A stretch of 64,000 bases of DNA from Streptomyces sp. R302 (GTDB taxonomy: Bacteria; Actinomycetota; Actinomycetes; Streptomycetales; Streptomycetaceae). The stretch spans positions 372,001 to 436,000 of the forward strand of contig NZ_JABBGE010000004.1 in assembly GCF_012927245.1 (NCBI RefSeq), given 5' to 3'. A model generated the notes under the pieces. The model ran no database searches. It was not told where the DNA came from and was given only the letters and a program-made list of their open reading frames with translations. This document shows, piece after piece, positions 43,761-52,265 of the stretch (position 1 is the first letter of the stretch; the number at the start of each line of letters is the position of its first letter). The position numbers and the translations under genes are program-made.

Positions 43761-45002
43761 CTACCGGGGTGTCGCCGCTCGTAGGGTCTCCGCCGTCGTG
43801 AAGTCCTTGTGTGCCTCTTCGTACGCGTGTGCTGCGAGGAGCATCGTCGAGCGGTCGGTCAGGGCACGGGCCTCTGCCGTCGGGGAGAGGCGGCGGGCCA
43901 GGGCCCCCCCCTCGTCGAGGAGCGGGCGCAGCGGGTCGAGGATGCGGTGGGTGCGGTGCGTGACGCGCAGGGCCGCGCGGAGCGTCAGCCGCCGGTGTGC
44001 GGTCAGCAGCTCCGGCAGCCACCGGGCCGGATCCGTCGCCGTTCGGGCTGTCAGGGCCGCCTTCTCCGCCTCCAAGGACTCCGTCGACGCCGCGAACGCC
44101 TCCTGGGTGTCGGGCGACCAGTGCCGCGCGTCCTCGCCGAAGGGCGGGCCGAGAGCCCCGGGCGCGGCGGGCGGCTCGTCGGGGCGGCCCGACAGCAGGA
44201 ACAGCGTCACCCACCAGTTCTGGATGTTGCTCCAGGAGACGGGTTCCCCGTCGGCCGCCAGCCGGGCCAGCGCCTCGCCCGCTTCCCGGCGGTGCTCCCC
44301 GGCCTCGCCGCCCCGCCCCGCCCGGTCGAGCACCTCCGCCTGCCGCAGCAGGGACCACACCAGGATCGCCAGGGCCGTGCGCCCCTCGGCCGCCGCCGTC
44401 CGCTCCTCCGCCAGGAACCTCCCGAACGCCGCCACCGCCTCCGCGCTCCGGCCCGCCGCCTCCCGCAGCGCCGACCCCCGTACCGCCGCCCAGAAGTCGT
44501 CCTCCGCCTCCTCGTTCGACGCCTCCAGCGCATCCGCGTACCGGCCCTCCTCGGACAGCACCGTGATCAGCTGGCCCGCCCCGTACCGGGGATGATCCAC
44601 CTGGCCCCGCTCGTACCCCTCCCGGCCCACCGCCGCCGACTCCCGGCAGAACGCGAGTGCCTCGGCCCGCCGACCCTGCCGGAGCAGTTCCGAGCCGTAC
44701 CGGCCGAGTGCCCGGCACAGGACCTCCGTCCGCTGCGGATGGGCGGGGTCGAGCAGACGCGCCGCCGCGACCCCCTCCACGGCCAGTTCCTCGCGCCGCT
44801 CCGGCGTCGTCGCCCGCGTCCAGTCGAGCCGCCGCACCAGCTTCGGTGCGTAGACGGCCGGGCTGACCGGGGCCAGTACCCGGTACGCCTCCAGTTCCTG
44901 ACGTTGGTCCAGCCGCCCCGACCCCAGCAGGAACACCCGCGCCCTCATCACCTTGTCCGCGTCCACGACCCCTGCGTCCCCCGCTCCACCCCGATGCGTC
45001 AT
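43761..45002 (-). CDS. Helical, TPR-like protein of unknown function
   Basis: 413-aa Ala/Arg/Glu-rich protein, predicted almost entirely helical. Paired-helix segments such as LCRALGRYGSELLRQGRRAEALAFCRESAAVGREGYERG and ILVWSLLRQAEVLDRAGRGGEAGEHRREAGEALARL look like degenerate tetratricopeptide repeats. No signal, membrane helix or enzyme motif is seen. Such proteins are often scaffolds or ligand-sensing regulators. It diverges from the P450 gene across 86 bases. The first ATG is used; an ATG 54 bases inside is possible. Confidence 0.65.
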   Translation of the reverse strand: MTHRGGAGDAGVVDADKVMRARVFLLGSGRLDQRQELEAYRVLAPVSPAVYAPKLVRRLDWTRATTPERREELAVEGVAAARLLDPAHPQRTEVLCRALGRYGSELLRQGRRAEALAFCRESAAVGREGYERGQVDHPRYGAGQLITVLSEEGRYADALEASNEEAEDDFWAAVRGSALREAAGRSAEAVAAFGRFLAEERTAAAEGRTALAILVWSLLRQAEVLDRAGRGGEAGEHRREAGEALARLAADGEPVSWSNIQNWWVTLFLLSGRPDEPPAAPGALGPPFGEDARHWSPDTQEAFAASTESLEAEKAALTARTATDPARWLPELLTAHRRLTLRAALRVTHRTHRILDPLRPLLDEGGALARRLSPTAEARALTDRSTMLLAAHAYEEAHKDFTTAETLRAATPR

Positions 45003-45088
45003 GGCGGAGATTCTGGGCGTCCGCCGACAGCCCGGACAAGGCGCGCGAACTGTGCGTTCCGTCCTACGAAAAGCGGCTCTGACCTGTC

Positions 45089-46369
45089 ATGATGGACACG
45101 TCTTCACCCCTGCTCCAGGCTGGAGCCGTGAAGCAGCCGACGGACCTCCCCGATGTCTTCGACCCCCGCGTCCACGCCGCCGGGCCCCCGCACGACGCCT
45201 TCCGCGAGCTGCGCGACCGGGCGCCGGTCGCCTGGCAGGAGGAGCGGTCGGTGCTCGGCTGGCCGGCCGGGCCCGGCTTCTGGGCGGTGACCCGGCACGC
45301 CGACGTCGTCCGGGTCCTCAAGGACGCGGGGACGTACTCCTCCTGGTTCGGCGCCACCCAGATCCGCGATCCCGACCCCGCCGATCTGCCGTTCATCCGC
45401 CGCATGATGCTCAATCAGGACCCGCCGGAACACGGCAGGTTGAGGCGGCTCGCCAGTCGCGCCTTCACCCCGGGGCGGATCGCGCGATTCGAGGCGACCG
45501 CCCGCGCCCGGGCCCGGGAGCTGCTGACGGCGGCCCGGGAGACGGGCGGCGAGGTCGACCTCGTCCGGGCCGTCACCGACGACTACGCGCTGCTCAACCT
45601 CACCGACCTGCTCGGCGTGCCCGCAAGCGACCGGGGCCTGCTGCACGCCTGGACCGAGCGGGTCATCGCCTACCAGGACCCCGACGAGCCCGCCGTCCTC
45701 GACGCCGACGGCAAGCCCGTCAACCCCCGGTCACCGGCCATGCTCGCCGAGATGTTCGCGTACGCGCAGGACCTCGCCGCCCACAAGCGCGCACACCCCG
45801 CCGACGACCTGATGACCGCCCTCGCCACCACCGAACTCGACGACGCCGAACTGGAGATGTTCTTCTTCCTCCTCACCGTCGCCGGCAACGACACCGTGCG
45901 GTCCGCCGCCCCGGGAGGCGTGCTCGCCCTCGCCGGAGACCCCGGCGAACAGCGGCGGCTCCGGCGGGGCGAGGTCGGCATGGACACCGCCGTCGACGAA
46001 CTCCTGCGCGTCCACCCGCCGGTGCTCTCCTTCCGCCGCACCGCCGCCCGCACCACCGAACTCGCCGGGGTCCGGATCGCCGAGGGCGACAAGGTCGTCG
46101 TCTTCCACGGCTCCGCCAACCACGACGAACGCGTCTTCCCCGACCCGCACCGGCTGGACCTCGGCCGCCGCCCCAACCCCCACGTCTCCTTCGGCGACGG
46201 CCCGCACGTCTGCCTCGGCGCGCACTTCGCCCGACTTCAACTCCGGGTCTTCTACGAGGAGTCGATGGAAGTCTGCGGCGGCTTCGAGCTCGCCGGTCCG
46301 CCCCGGCGGCTCGTCTCGAACTTCATCAACGGGATCAAGTCGCTGCCGGTGCGACCGCGGGTGCCCTGA
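45089..46369 (+). CDS. Cytochrome P450
   Basis: 426-aa bacterial P450 that oxidises a lipophilic substrate with electrons from ferredoxin. The oxygen-binding helix reads LLTVAGNDTVRSA (near residue 270), the ExxR motif lies in VDELLRVHP, and the heme-binding loop is SFGDGPHVCLGAHFARLQ with the axial cysteine. The last features resemble CYP125/CYP124-like steroid or terpene oxidases, but the assignment is loose. No ferredoxin gene is adjacent. GTG at 45128 is an alternative start. Its 3' end overlaps the convergent gene by 35 bases. Confidence 0.9.
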   Translation: MMDTSSPLLQAGAVKQPTDLPDVFDPRVHAAGPPHDAFRELRDRAPVAWQEERSVLGWPAGPGFWAVTRHADVVRVLKDAGTYSSWFGATQIRDPDPADLPFIRRMMLNQDPPEHGRLRRLASRAFTPGRIARFEATARARARELLTAARETGGEVDLVRAVTDDYALLNLTDLLGVPASDRGLLHAWTERVIAYQDPDEPAVLDADGKPVNPRSPAMLAEMFAYAQDLAAHKRAHPADDLMTALATTELDDAELEMFFFLLTVAGNDTVRSAAPGGVLALAGDPGEQRRLRRGEVGMDTAVDELLRVHPPVLSFRRTAARTTELAGVRIAEGDKVVVFHGSANHDERVFPDPHRLDLGRRPNPHVSFGDGPHVCLGAHFARLQLRVFYEESMEVCGGFELAGPPRRLVSNFINGIKSLPVRPRVP

Positions 46370-47066
46370 GCGCCGCCCGTGTCACGTCGGCCACCAGCTC
46401 GACCACATCGGGGCCGTACGCCTGCGAGTTGACCACCCGCAGCAGCAGGACGAAGGAGCCGCCGCGATGGGTGCGGGCGAGCCGTTCGTGGTGGCGGGCC
46501 AGATAGCGGGTCGCCGCCTGGTTGGTGATCGCCCGCTGCCCGCAGAAGAGGAAGACCGGCCGCCCGCCCTCGCCCGCCGTGATCCGGGCCAGCACGACGT
46601 ACTCGACGGCCCCCGGGTCCATCCGGTACCGCTCGCCGCCGACCTCGATCGCGCCCCGCTCCTCCACCGGGTCCGGCTCGGTGTTCATGGACAGCCCGGG
46701 CAGCAGGGATCCGAGATGCGCCTGCATGCGTCTGTTCGACCCCGGCCCGCCGACGCAGAACTCCGTGCGGTCGCCGAAGCCCAGATGTGTCCGGTCGTGC
46801 TGGACGATCTGCGCCTGCGCCCCGCAGTCCTTCACCAGGGCGGCGAGTTCGAGCAGCGCGAAGACGTCGAAGCGGTGCACCGCCCCTTCCCCGCCCGCCT
46901 CGCGGTTCACCACGAGCAGACACTCCGCGTGGCCGGGCAGGCCGAAGAACGCCTGCTTGCGACGGAGCCGCCGACGCCACACGTACGTCCGGGTCAGCCA
47001 GCCCAGCGAGGCGCTGAGCCCGGTCGCCAGCACGCCGAGCACGATGTTGCGCAGGTCCTCGTCCAT
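46335..47066 (-). CDS. Membrane-anchored protein of unknown function
   Basis: 243-aa protein with a single N-terminal membrane helix (about residues 7-25) followed by a basic stop sequence (YVWRRRLRRK) and a soluble domain of about 200 residues. The soluble part has RHDRTHLGFGDRTEFCVGGPGSNRRM-like text, with a glycine/asparagine-rich turn, and a later run VFLFCGQRAITNQAATRYLARHHERL. I do not recognise the family; similar proteins appear in Streptomyces. It ends inside the P450 gene, with a tail-to-tail overlap of 35 bases. Confidence 0.68.
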   Translation of the reverse strand: MDEDLRNIVLGVLATGLSASLGWLTRTYVWRRRLRRKQAFFGLPGHAECLLVVNREAGGEGAVHRFDVFALLELAALVKDCGAQAQIVQHDRTHLGFGDRTEFCVGGPGSNRRMQAHLGSLLPGLSMNTEPDPVEERGAIEVGGERYRMDPGAVEYVVLARITAGEGGRPVFLFCGQRAITNQAATRYLARHHERLARTHRGGSFVLLLRVVNSQAYGPDVVELVADVTRAALRAPAVAPAAT

Positions 47067-47181
47067 AGGGGCGCATGCTAGCGGCGGCCGGGTGACCGTT
47101 CGAGAGGGGGCGGGGAGGCGGTCCTGACGGCCGGGCCGACAGAAGTTACCCTGCGTGGACGGTCATTGACGGGAGGTCAGG

Positions 47182-49029
47182 ATGCGTCGCTCCACGGTCC
47201 GGTACGGGGTGCTCGCGGCGGCTGCCGCGACGGTGCTCTCGGTGGGGGCCGCGGCCCCACCCCGTACCGCCCCACAGACCCCACCGGCCGCACCGGCCCT
47301 GGCGACCACCCCCGTCGCGCCGCTCGCACCCGACAAGGTGCCGGTGGCCGTCGGGCACGGCGGCGCCGTCGCCAGTGTGGACGCCGACGCCAGCGCCGCC
47401 GGCATCGAGATCCTCCGCCGGGGCGGCAACGCCGTCGACGCGGCCGTCGCCGTCGCCGCCGCCCTGGGCGTCACCGAGCCCTACTCGGCCGGCATCGGCG
47501 GAGGCGGCTTCCTCGTCCACTACGACGCCAGGAGCCGTACGGTCTCCACCGTCGACGGCCGCGAGACCGCGCCGGCCTCCGCCGACAGCGGCCTCTTCAC
47601 CGAGAACGGCGCCCCGCTGCCCTTCGACGAGGCGATGACCAGCGGGCGTTCCGTCGGCACCCCCGGCACCCCCGCCACCTGGGCGGCCGCCCTCGACGCC
47701 TGGGGCAGCAAGCCGCTGGGCGAACTCCTCGCCCCCGCCGAGCGGCTGGCCCGCGAGGGCTTCACGGTCGACGCCACCTACCGCGCCCAGACCGCCGCCA
47801 ACGAGGCCCGCTTCCGCGACTTCCCGGCCTCCGCCGCCCTCTTCCTGCCCGGCGGCCGGCTGCCCGAGGTCGGCTCGGTCGCCCGGAACCCCGACCTGGC
47901 CCGTACGTACGCCACCCTCGCCGAGCAGGGCGTCGGCGCCCTGTACCGGGGCCCGCTCGCCCGCGACATCGTGCGGACCGTCCGCACCCCTCCGGTCCGC
48001 GAGGGCGCGGCGCGCGTGGTCCGCTCCGGCGACCTGACGGAGCGGGACCTCGCCGCCTACCGGACCGTCCGGCGCGCGCCCACCAAGGTCACCTACCGGG
48101 GCCTCGACGTCTACGGCATGGCCCCGTCCTCGTCCGGCGGCACGACCGTCGGCGAGGCCCTCAACATCCTGGAGACCACGGACCTCTCCGCCGCCCCCGA
48201 GGAGGGCTACCTCCACCGCTTCATCGAGGCGAGCCGGATCGCCTTCGCCGACCGGGGCCGCTGGGTCGGCGACCCGGCCTTCGAGTCCGTGCCCGTCCGG
48301 GGCCTGCTCTCGCAGCGGTACGCCGACTCCCGGGCCTGCCTGATCCGCGACGACGCCGCGCTCACCAGCCCGCTCGCGCCCGGCGACCCCCGGAACCCGG
48401 TGCCGTGCGCGCCCGGCGGGACGGCGGCCCCGACGACGTACGAGGGCGAGAACACCACCCACCTCACGGTCGCCGACCGGTGGGGGAACGTCGTCGCCTA
48501 CACCCTCACCATCGAGTCGACCGGCGGCAGCGGCATCACCGTCCCCGGGCGCGGCTTCCTGCTCAACAACGAGCTGACCGACTTCTCCTTCGTCCCGGCG
48601 AACCCCGCCGTGCACGACCCCAACCTGCCCGGCCCCGGCAAGCGCCCCCGCTCCTCGATCTCGCCGACGATCGTCCTCGACCGGCACGACCGCCCGGTCC
48701 TCGCCCTCGGCTCGCCCGGCGGCGCCACCATCATCACCACCGTCCTGCAGACCCTGACCGGCGTCGTCGACCGGGGCCTGCCGCTCGTCGACGCCATCGC
48801 CGCCCCGCGCGCCAGCCAGCGCAACCAGGCGACGACCGAACTCGAACCCGCCCTCTGGAACAGCCCCGTGAGGTCCCGGCTCGAAGCGCTCGGGCACGGC
48901 TTCCGGCAGAACCCGGAGATCGGCGCCGCGACCGGCGTCCAGCGCCTCCCCGGCGGACGCTGGCTCGCCGCCGCGGAGACCGTCCGCAGGGGCGGCGGCT
49001 CGGCGATGGTGGTCCGCCCGGACAAGTGA
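47182..49029 (+). CDS. ggt: Gamma-glutamyltransferase (secreted)
   Basis: 615-aa N-terminal-nucleophile hydrolase that cleaves gamma-glutamyl bonds, such as in glutathione-like or gamma-glutamyl peptides. A Tat-less signal peptide (RRSTVRYGVLAAAAATVLS) indicates export. The large subunit has GGNAVDAAVAVAAALGVTEPYSAGIGGGGF. Autocleavage should occur before the threonine of NTTHLTVADRWGN, freeing the small subunit with GSGITVPGRGFLLNNELTDF and the SPGGATI oxyanion loop. RBS GGGAGG lies before the ATG. It is a stand-alone gene. Confidence 0.92.
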   Translation: MRRSTVRYGVLAAAAATVLSVGAAAPPRTAPQTPPAAPALATTPVAPLAPDKVPVAVGHGGAVASVDADASAAGIEILRRGGNAVDAAVAVAAALGVTEPYSAGIGGGGFLVHYDARSRTVSTVDGRETAPASADSGLFTENGAPLPFDEAMTSGRSVGTPGTPATWAAALDAWGSKPLGELLAPAERLAREGFTVDATYRAQTAANEARFRDFPASAALFLPGGRLPEVGSVARNPDLARTYATLAEQGVGALYRGPLARDIVRTVRTPPVREGAARVVRSGDLTERDLAAYRTVRRAPTKVTYRGLDVYGMAPSSSGGTTVGEALNILETTDLSAAPEEGYLHRFIEASRIAFADRGRWVGDPAFESVPVRGLLSQRYADSRACLIRDDAALTSPLAPGDPRNPVPCAPGGTAAPTTYEGENTTHLTVADRWGNVVAYTLTIESTGGSGITVPGRGFLLNNELTDFSFVPANPAVHDPNLPGPGKRPRSSISPTIVLDRHDRPVLALGSPGGATIITTVLQTLTGVVDRGLPLVDAIAAPRASQRNQATTELEPALWNSPVRSRLEALGHGFRQNPEIGAATGVQRLPGGRWLAAAETVRRGGGSAMVVRPDK

Positions 49030-49036
49030 CGCCGCG

Positions 49037-49540
49037 TCAGGCGTCGCCGTCCGTGGCCTCCAGGCCCATCCGGCGCGCCAGCGCGGCGACGCCCCGGACC
49101 ATGAGGCCGTCGCAGATCTGCTGCGGGGTGACGGCGTTGGCCCGGTGGTCGTCGTGCACCTCGTACAGGAGGGCGTGGACGAGCCGCTCCTCGCGCGCCG
49201 TGGCGGGCGCGGGGAGCGGCGTGTCCCGCCACAGCCGCGCGACGGCGGACGGCGACACGGGCACCGGCAGCCCGCAGTGCAGTGTGCTCGGCGCCACCGC
49301 CAGACGGAGCGCCCCGAGCGCGACGGACGTCTCCGACAGCTCGCGCCGGAACGCCGCCCGGGCGGCCGCCTCCGGCGCCACCGCCCGGGCCGCCTCCTCG
49401 GCCTCGGCGACCGTCGGCCCGTCCGTCCAGACCAACGTCGGAACCTCCGCCGCTTCCAGGGCCACGGCCGTGCCGAACCGCTCGCCCAGGGCGGCGAGCG
49501 CCTCCGCCCCGAGGGTGTCCCGCTCCGCTCTCTCCGTCAT
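49037..49540 (-). CDS. Protein of unknown function
   Basis: 167-aa mainly helical protein without recognised domain. It opens MTERAERDTLGAEALAALGERFG, has a centre rich in Ala/Glu (VAEAEEAARAVAPEAAARAAFRRELSE) and ends in RRMGLEATDGDA. The strict GC third-position bias supports a real gene. It converges on ggt (8 bases between stops) and lies 53 bases downstream of map, so it may share the map transcript. Confidence 0.6.
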   Translation of the reverse strand: MTERAERDTLGAEALAALGERFGTAVALEAAEVPTLVWTDGPTVAEAEEAARAVAPEAAARAAFRRELSETSVALGALRLAVAPSTLHCGLPVPVSPSAVARLWRDTPLPAPATAREERLVHALLYEVHDDHRANAVTPQQICDGLMVRGVAALARRMGLEATDGDA

Positions 49541-49593
49541 GCGGCGAGTCTACGAACGGCCTCCGACAACGCCCTGGGGCGCCTGCTCGGCGC

Positions 49594-50367
49594 CTACAGG
49601 GCCGTGAGCACGCGCGGCCCCGCGTCCGTGACGGCGACGGTGTGCTCGGCGTGGGCGGCGCGGGAGCCGTCGAGGGTACGGATCGTCCAGCCGTCCCGCG
49701 CCGTGTAGTGCCCGTCGCCGCCGCCCCCGATGAGCATCGGCTCGATCGCCAGGACCATGCCGTGGCGCAGCTTCATCCCGCGCCCGGGCCGCCCCTCGTT
49801 CGGCACGCCCGGGTCCTCGTGCATCGCGCGGCCGATGCCGTGTCCGCCGAAGCCGTCCGGGATGCCGTACCCGGCCTTCCGGCACACCGTGCCGATGGCG
49901 TGCGCCACGTCCCCGATCCTGTTGCCGACCACGGCCGCCGCGACACCGGCCGCCAAGGCCTCCTCGGCCGCCCCGATCAGCCGGGCGTCCTCGGCGCGGG
50001 CGCGGCCGACGGTGAAGCTCACCGCCGCGTCCCCCGCCCAGCCGCCCAGCAGCGCCCCGCAGTCCACCGACACCAGGTCGCCGTCGGCGAGCCGGGTGCC
50101 GTCCGGGACGCCGTGCACGATCGCGTCGTTGACGGAGACGCAGACGACGGCCGGGAAGGGCGTCGGCGCCCAGTCCGGCCGGTAGCCCAGGAAGGGCGAG
50201 CCGGCACCGGCCTCCGCGAGGACCTCCCGGGCCGCCCGGTCCAGCTCCGTGGCGGGCACCCCGGGCGCCGCCGTCTGCCGCGCGGCCGCCAGGGCGCGGG
50301 CCACCACGCGGCCCGCCTCGCGCATCGCGTCCATGTTCTCGTCGGTCTTGATCTCTACCATTCCCAT
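49594..50367 (-). CDS. map: Type I methionine aminopeptidase (additional copy type)
   Basis: 257-aa metalloprotease that removes N-terminal methionine. The dimetal ligands are in VSVDCGALLGGWAGDAAVSF (two Asp), GGHGIGRAMHEDPG (His), LAIEPMLIGGG (Glu) and AEHTVAV (Glu). It lacks ribosomal or secY neighbours, so it is probably a second MetAP beside the housekeeping one. It diverges from a small XRE regulator over about 45 bases with a perfect 12-bp palindrome, which suggests direct repression. ATG at 50361 is an alternative start; neither has a good ribosome site, so leaderless initiation is possible. Confidence 0.9.
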   Translation of the reverse strand: MGMVEIKTDENMDAMREAGRVVARALAAARQTAAPGVPATELDRAAREVLAEAGAGSPFLGYRPDWAPTPFPAVVCVSVNDAIVHGVPDGTRLADGDLVSVDCGALLGGWAGDAAVSFTVGRARAEDARLIGAAEEALAAGVAAAVVGNRIGDVAHAIGTVCRKAGYGIPDGFGGHGIGRAMHEDPGVPNEGRPGRGMKLRHGMVLAIEPMLIGGGGDGHYTARDGWTIRTLDGSRAAHAEHTVAVTDAGPRVLTAL

Positions 50368-50370
50368 TAC

Positions 50371-50382
50371 TATACCGGTATA
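50371..50382. promoter_or_regulatory. Palindrome TATACCGGTATA between map and the XRE gene
   Basis: A perfect 12-bp palindrome, strikingly AT-rich for this genome, lies four bases ahead of the map start and 30 bases ahead of the XRE regulator start. It overlaps sequence that could serve as -10 boxes in both directions, so a bound XRE dimer would block both promoters. Confidence 0.65.
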
Positions 50383-50412
50383 AAAATGGGGGCGGGCGGG
50401 TATGGTGGGGGC

Positions 50413-50664
50413 ATGGTGCGCACCCCCCTCACCCCGGAAGAGCGCGAGCGCGGCGAGCGGCTCGGGCGGCTGCTGCGCGAGGCTCGCGGCGAGCGGTCGA
50501 TGGTGGAGATCGCCGCGGCGGCCGGCCTCTCCGCCGAGACGCTCCGCAAGATCGAGACCGGCCGCGCCCCCACCCCGGCCTTCTTCACCGTCGCGGCCCT
50601 CGCCGGCGTCCTCGACCTGTCACTGGACGACGTCCTGGTCCGCAGCGCGCCGCTGCCCGCCTGA
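50413..50664 (+). CDS. Small XRE-family regulator
   Basis: 83-aa protein that is almost only an HTH_3 domain: LGRLLREARGERSMVEIAAAAGLSAETLRKIETGRAPTPAFFTVAALAGVL covers the five helices. It should bind as a dimer to a palindrome such as TATACCGGTATA located just upstream, and so control itself and the divergent aminopeptidase. There is no toxin-like partner, so a toxin-antitoxin role is not supported. Confidence 0.85.
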   Translation: MVRTPLTPEERERGERLGRLLREARGERSMVEIAAAAGLSAETLRKIETGRAPTPAFFTVAALAGVLDLSLDDVLVRSAPLPA

Positions 50665-50833
50665 GCCCCGCCTGAGTCCCGCCCGCCTGAGCCTTGCCCG
50701 CCTGGGCCTCCCCCTCGGGCCGCCGCCGGGTGGCCCCCCTCCCGCCGGGGGAGGACGCTGGAAGGGAGTACGTCCGGGTGGACCGAGGGCGTACCGCACG
50801 GAGCCCCCGCCCGGCCGGGATCGGAGCTGTGCC

Positions 50834-51133
50834 ATGCGCATGCTGCTGAAGGTCGAGATGGACACCGCGGCCTCCAACGAGGCCATCAGGCAGGGCAGCA
50901 TCCCGGGGCTCATGCAGGAGACGATCGCGCGGATCCACCCCGAGGCCGCCTTCTTTACGGTCGAACACGGCTGTCGCACCGGCTACTTCTTCTTCGACCT
51001 CACCGACCTCACCGACCTGCCGGCCATCTCCGAGCCGTTCTTCATGAGGCTCGGCGCCAAGGTCCACTACTCGCCGGTCATGAACCCGGAGGAGCTCGCC
51101 GAGGGCCTGAGCCGGCTCAGCGGCCGAGCCTGA
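50834..51133 (+). CDS. Small dimeric alpha/beta-barrel-like protein
   Basis: 99-aa protein resembling the DUF3303 group of ferredoxin-like dimeric barrels. Alternating strands and helices are visible: MLLKVEMDT, a helix ASNEAIRQG...MQETIARI, then AAFFTVEHGCRTGYFFFDLTD and FFMRLGAKVHYSPVMN. No catalytic residue can be named. GGAG precedes the ATG. A 13-bp tandem repeat starts immediately after the stop. Confidence 0.7.
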   Translation: MRMLLKVEMDTAASNEAIRQGSIPGLMQETIARIHPEAAFFTVEHGCRTGYFFFDLTDLTDLPAISEPFFMRLGAKVHYSPVMNPEELAEGLSRLSGRA

Positions 51134-51134
51134 C

Positions 51135-51215
51135 CCCGCCCCTCCGGCCCGCCCCTCCGGCCCGCCCCTCCGGCCCGCCCCTCCGGCCCGCCCCTCCGGC
51201 CCGCCCCTCCGGCCC
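51135..51215. repeat. 13-bp tandem repeat
   Basis: CCTCCGGCCCGCC recurs six times with strict 13-bp spacing (starts at 51141, 51154, 51167, 51180, 51193, 51206). It lies between the stop codons of two convergent genes. It may add to termination or be simple slippage. Confidence 0.88.
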
Positions 51216-51228
51216 GGACCGCCGGTCC

Positions 51229-51872
51229 TCACGCCGGGACCGCCGGCTGGACGCGGCTGTGCCGGGGCGTCCCGATCTCGTCGAGCAGGGCGAGCGCCAG
51301 GTCGGCGTGGGCGATCCGGCCGGGGCCGTCGACGACCGTGCCGACCGCCGTCCGGTACCCGCCCGTGGGCTCCGCCTCCGCGTCCAGGTTCAGCGGCGGC
51401 ACCACCATCAGCCAGTCGAGCTCCGGCCCGGCCCCGGCCGTGAGCAGCTCGAACTCCACCACGTGCCCCCGGGCGAAGGCCCGCCACTCCGCCGGGAAGC
51501 CCGGCGCTTCCATCGGCCGGACGCCGGACGCGTCCTCCAGGGTGGTGGCGATCCCCAGGGTGAGGAGCCGGCCCACCCCCGCCGCCGGGAGCCCGGCGGG
51601 CAGCGCCTTCGCCGTCGCGGTGAAGTGCTCCTCCGACGGCACGTCGAGACGGACCGAGGCGTGCGGGGCCGCGTCGTGCCCGGCGGCGAGCGCGGCCACC
51701 GACTCCGGGTCCGTCACGTCGCCGCGTACGACGGTCACTCCCGGCGTCTCCAGGCCGGGGTGGCGCGCCGGGTCGCGTACCACCGCCGTCACTCGGTGCC
51801 CCCGGGCCGTCGCCTCCGCCACGGCCGCGCGGCCGATCCGCCCGCCGGCGCGCCGAACACGACGATCTTCAA
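51229..51872 (-). pseudogene. NmrA-like NAD(P)H-binding protein, frameshifted
   Basis: From about 51850 down to the stop, the frame encodes most of an NmrA/NAD(P)H-binding family protein (GRIGRAAVAEATARGHRVTAVVRDP onward, about 205 residues). Its beginning, LKIVVFGA, lies in another frame starting with a TTG at 51872. Joining the two needs one extra base near 51850: inserting an A in GCG-CCGGC restores FGATGGRIGR, the canonical dinucleotide motif. This is a one-base deletion or a sequencing error. It diverges from a defective HxlR gene. Confidence 0.75.
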
Positions 51873-51900
51873 AGGAACCGGCGCCGCTACCGTCGGCCCC

Positions 51901-52224
51901 ATGAGCGAACGGCCCCCGATCCCCGTCCGGTTCGACGACCCCGACTGCGCCGACGGGGCCGTCCAGCCCTTCCGCGTCGGCGACAAGTGGACCGGCGTGG
52001 TGCTGCGCTGCCTGGAGGACGGCGCCGCCCGCCGCTTCCTCACCCGGAGCGCGTACGAGGAGAACCCGCCGCGCGTCGAGTACGCCTTCACCCCGCTCGG
52101 CCGCTCCCTCCTCGGCCCGCTGGACACCGCCTGCGCCTGGGCCCGCGCCCACGGCGCCGAGATCGGCGACGCCCGGGCCGCGTACGCCCGGGCCGTGTAC
52201 GCGCGGGACAGCCCGGTGGCGTAA
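51901..52224 (+). pseudogene. HxlR-family regulator with internal deletion
   Basis: The 107-residue frame starts as an HxlR protein (FRVGDKWTGVVLRCLEDGAARRF) and then jumps straight to the wing LTRSAYEENPPRVEYAFTPLG. Against the intact HxlR at 21805, about 27 residues are missing in frame: the second helix and recognition helix. It therefore cannot bind DNA normally. Together with the frameshifted divergent gene, the pair appears inactivated. The reading frame itself is intact, so a small protein may still be made. Confidence 0.75.
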
Positions 52225-52265
52225 CAGCGGATGCGGGCGCCCGGACGGGGCCCCACCGTGGTGCC

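Noticed and set aside
41479..45039. A very long open frame (about 1,190 codons) antisense or out of frame to the secreted hydrolase and the TPR-like gene
   Set aside because: It is a high-GC shadow crossing two real genes and the 25-bp repeat; its product is low-complexity Arg/Gly/Ala.
50413..50664. Toxin-antitoxin module
   Set aside because: The XRE protein's partner is a full methionine aminopeptidase with all metal ligands, not a toxin-like protein.
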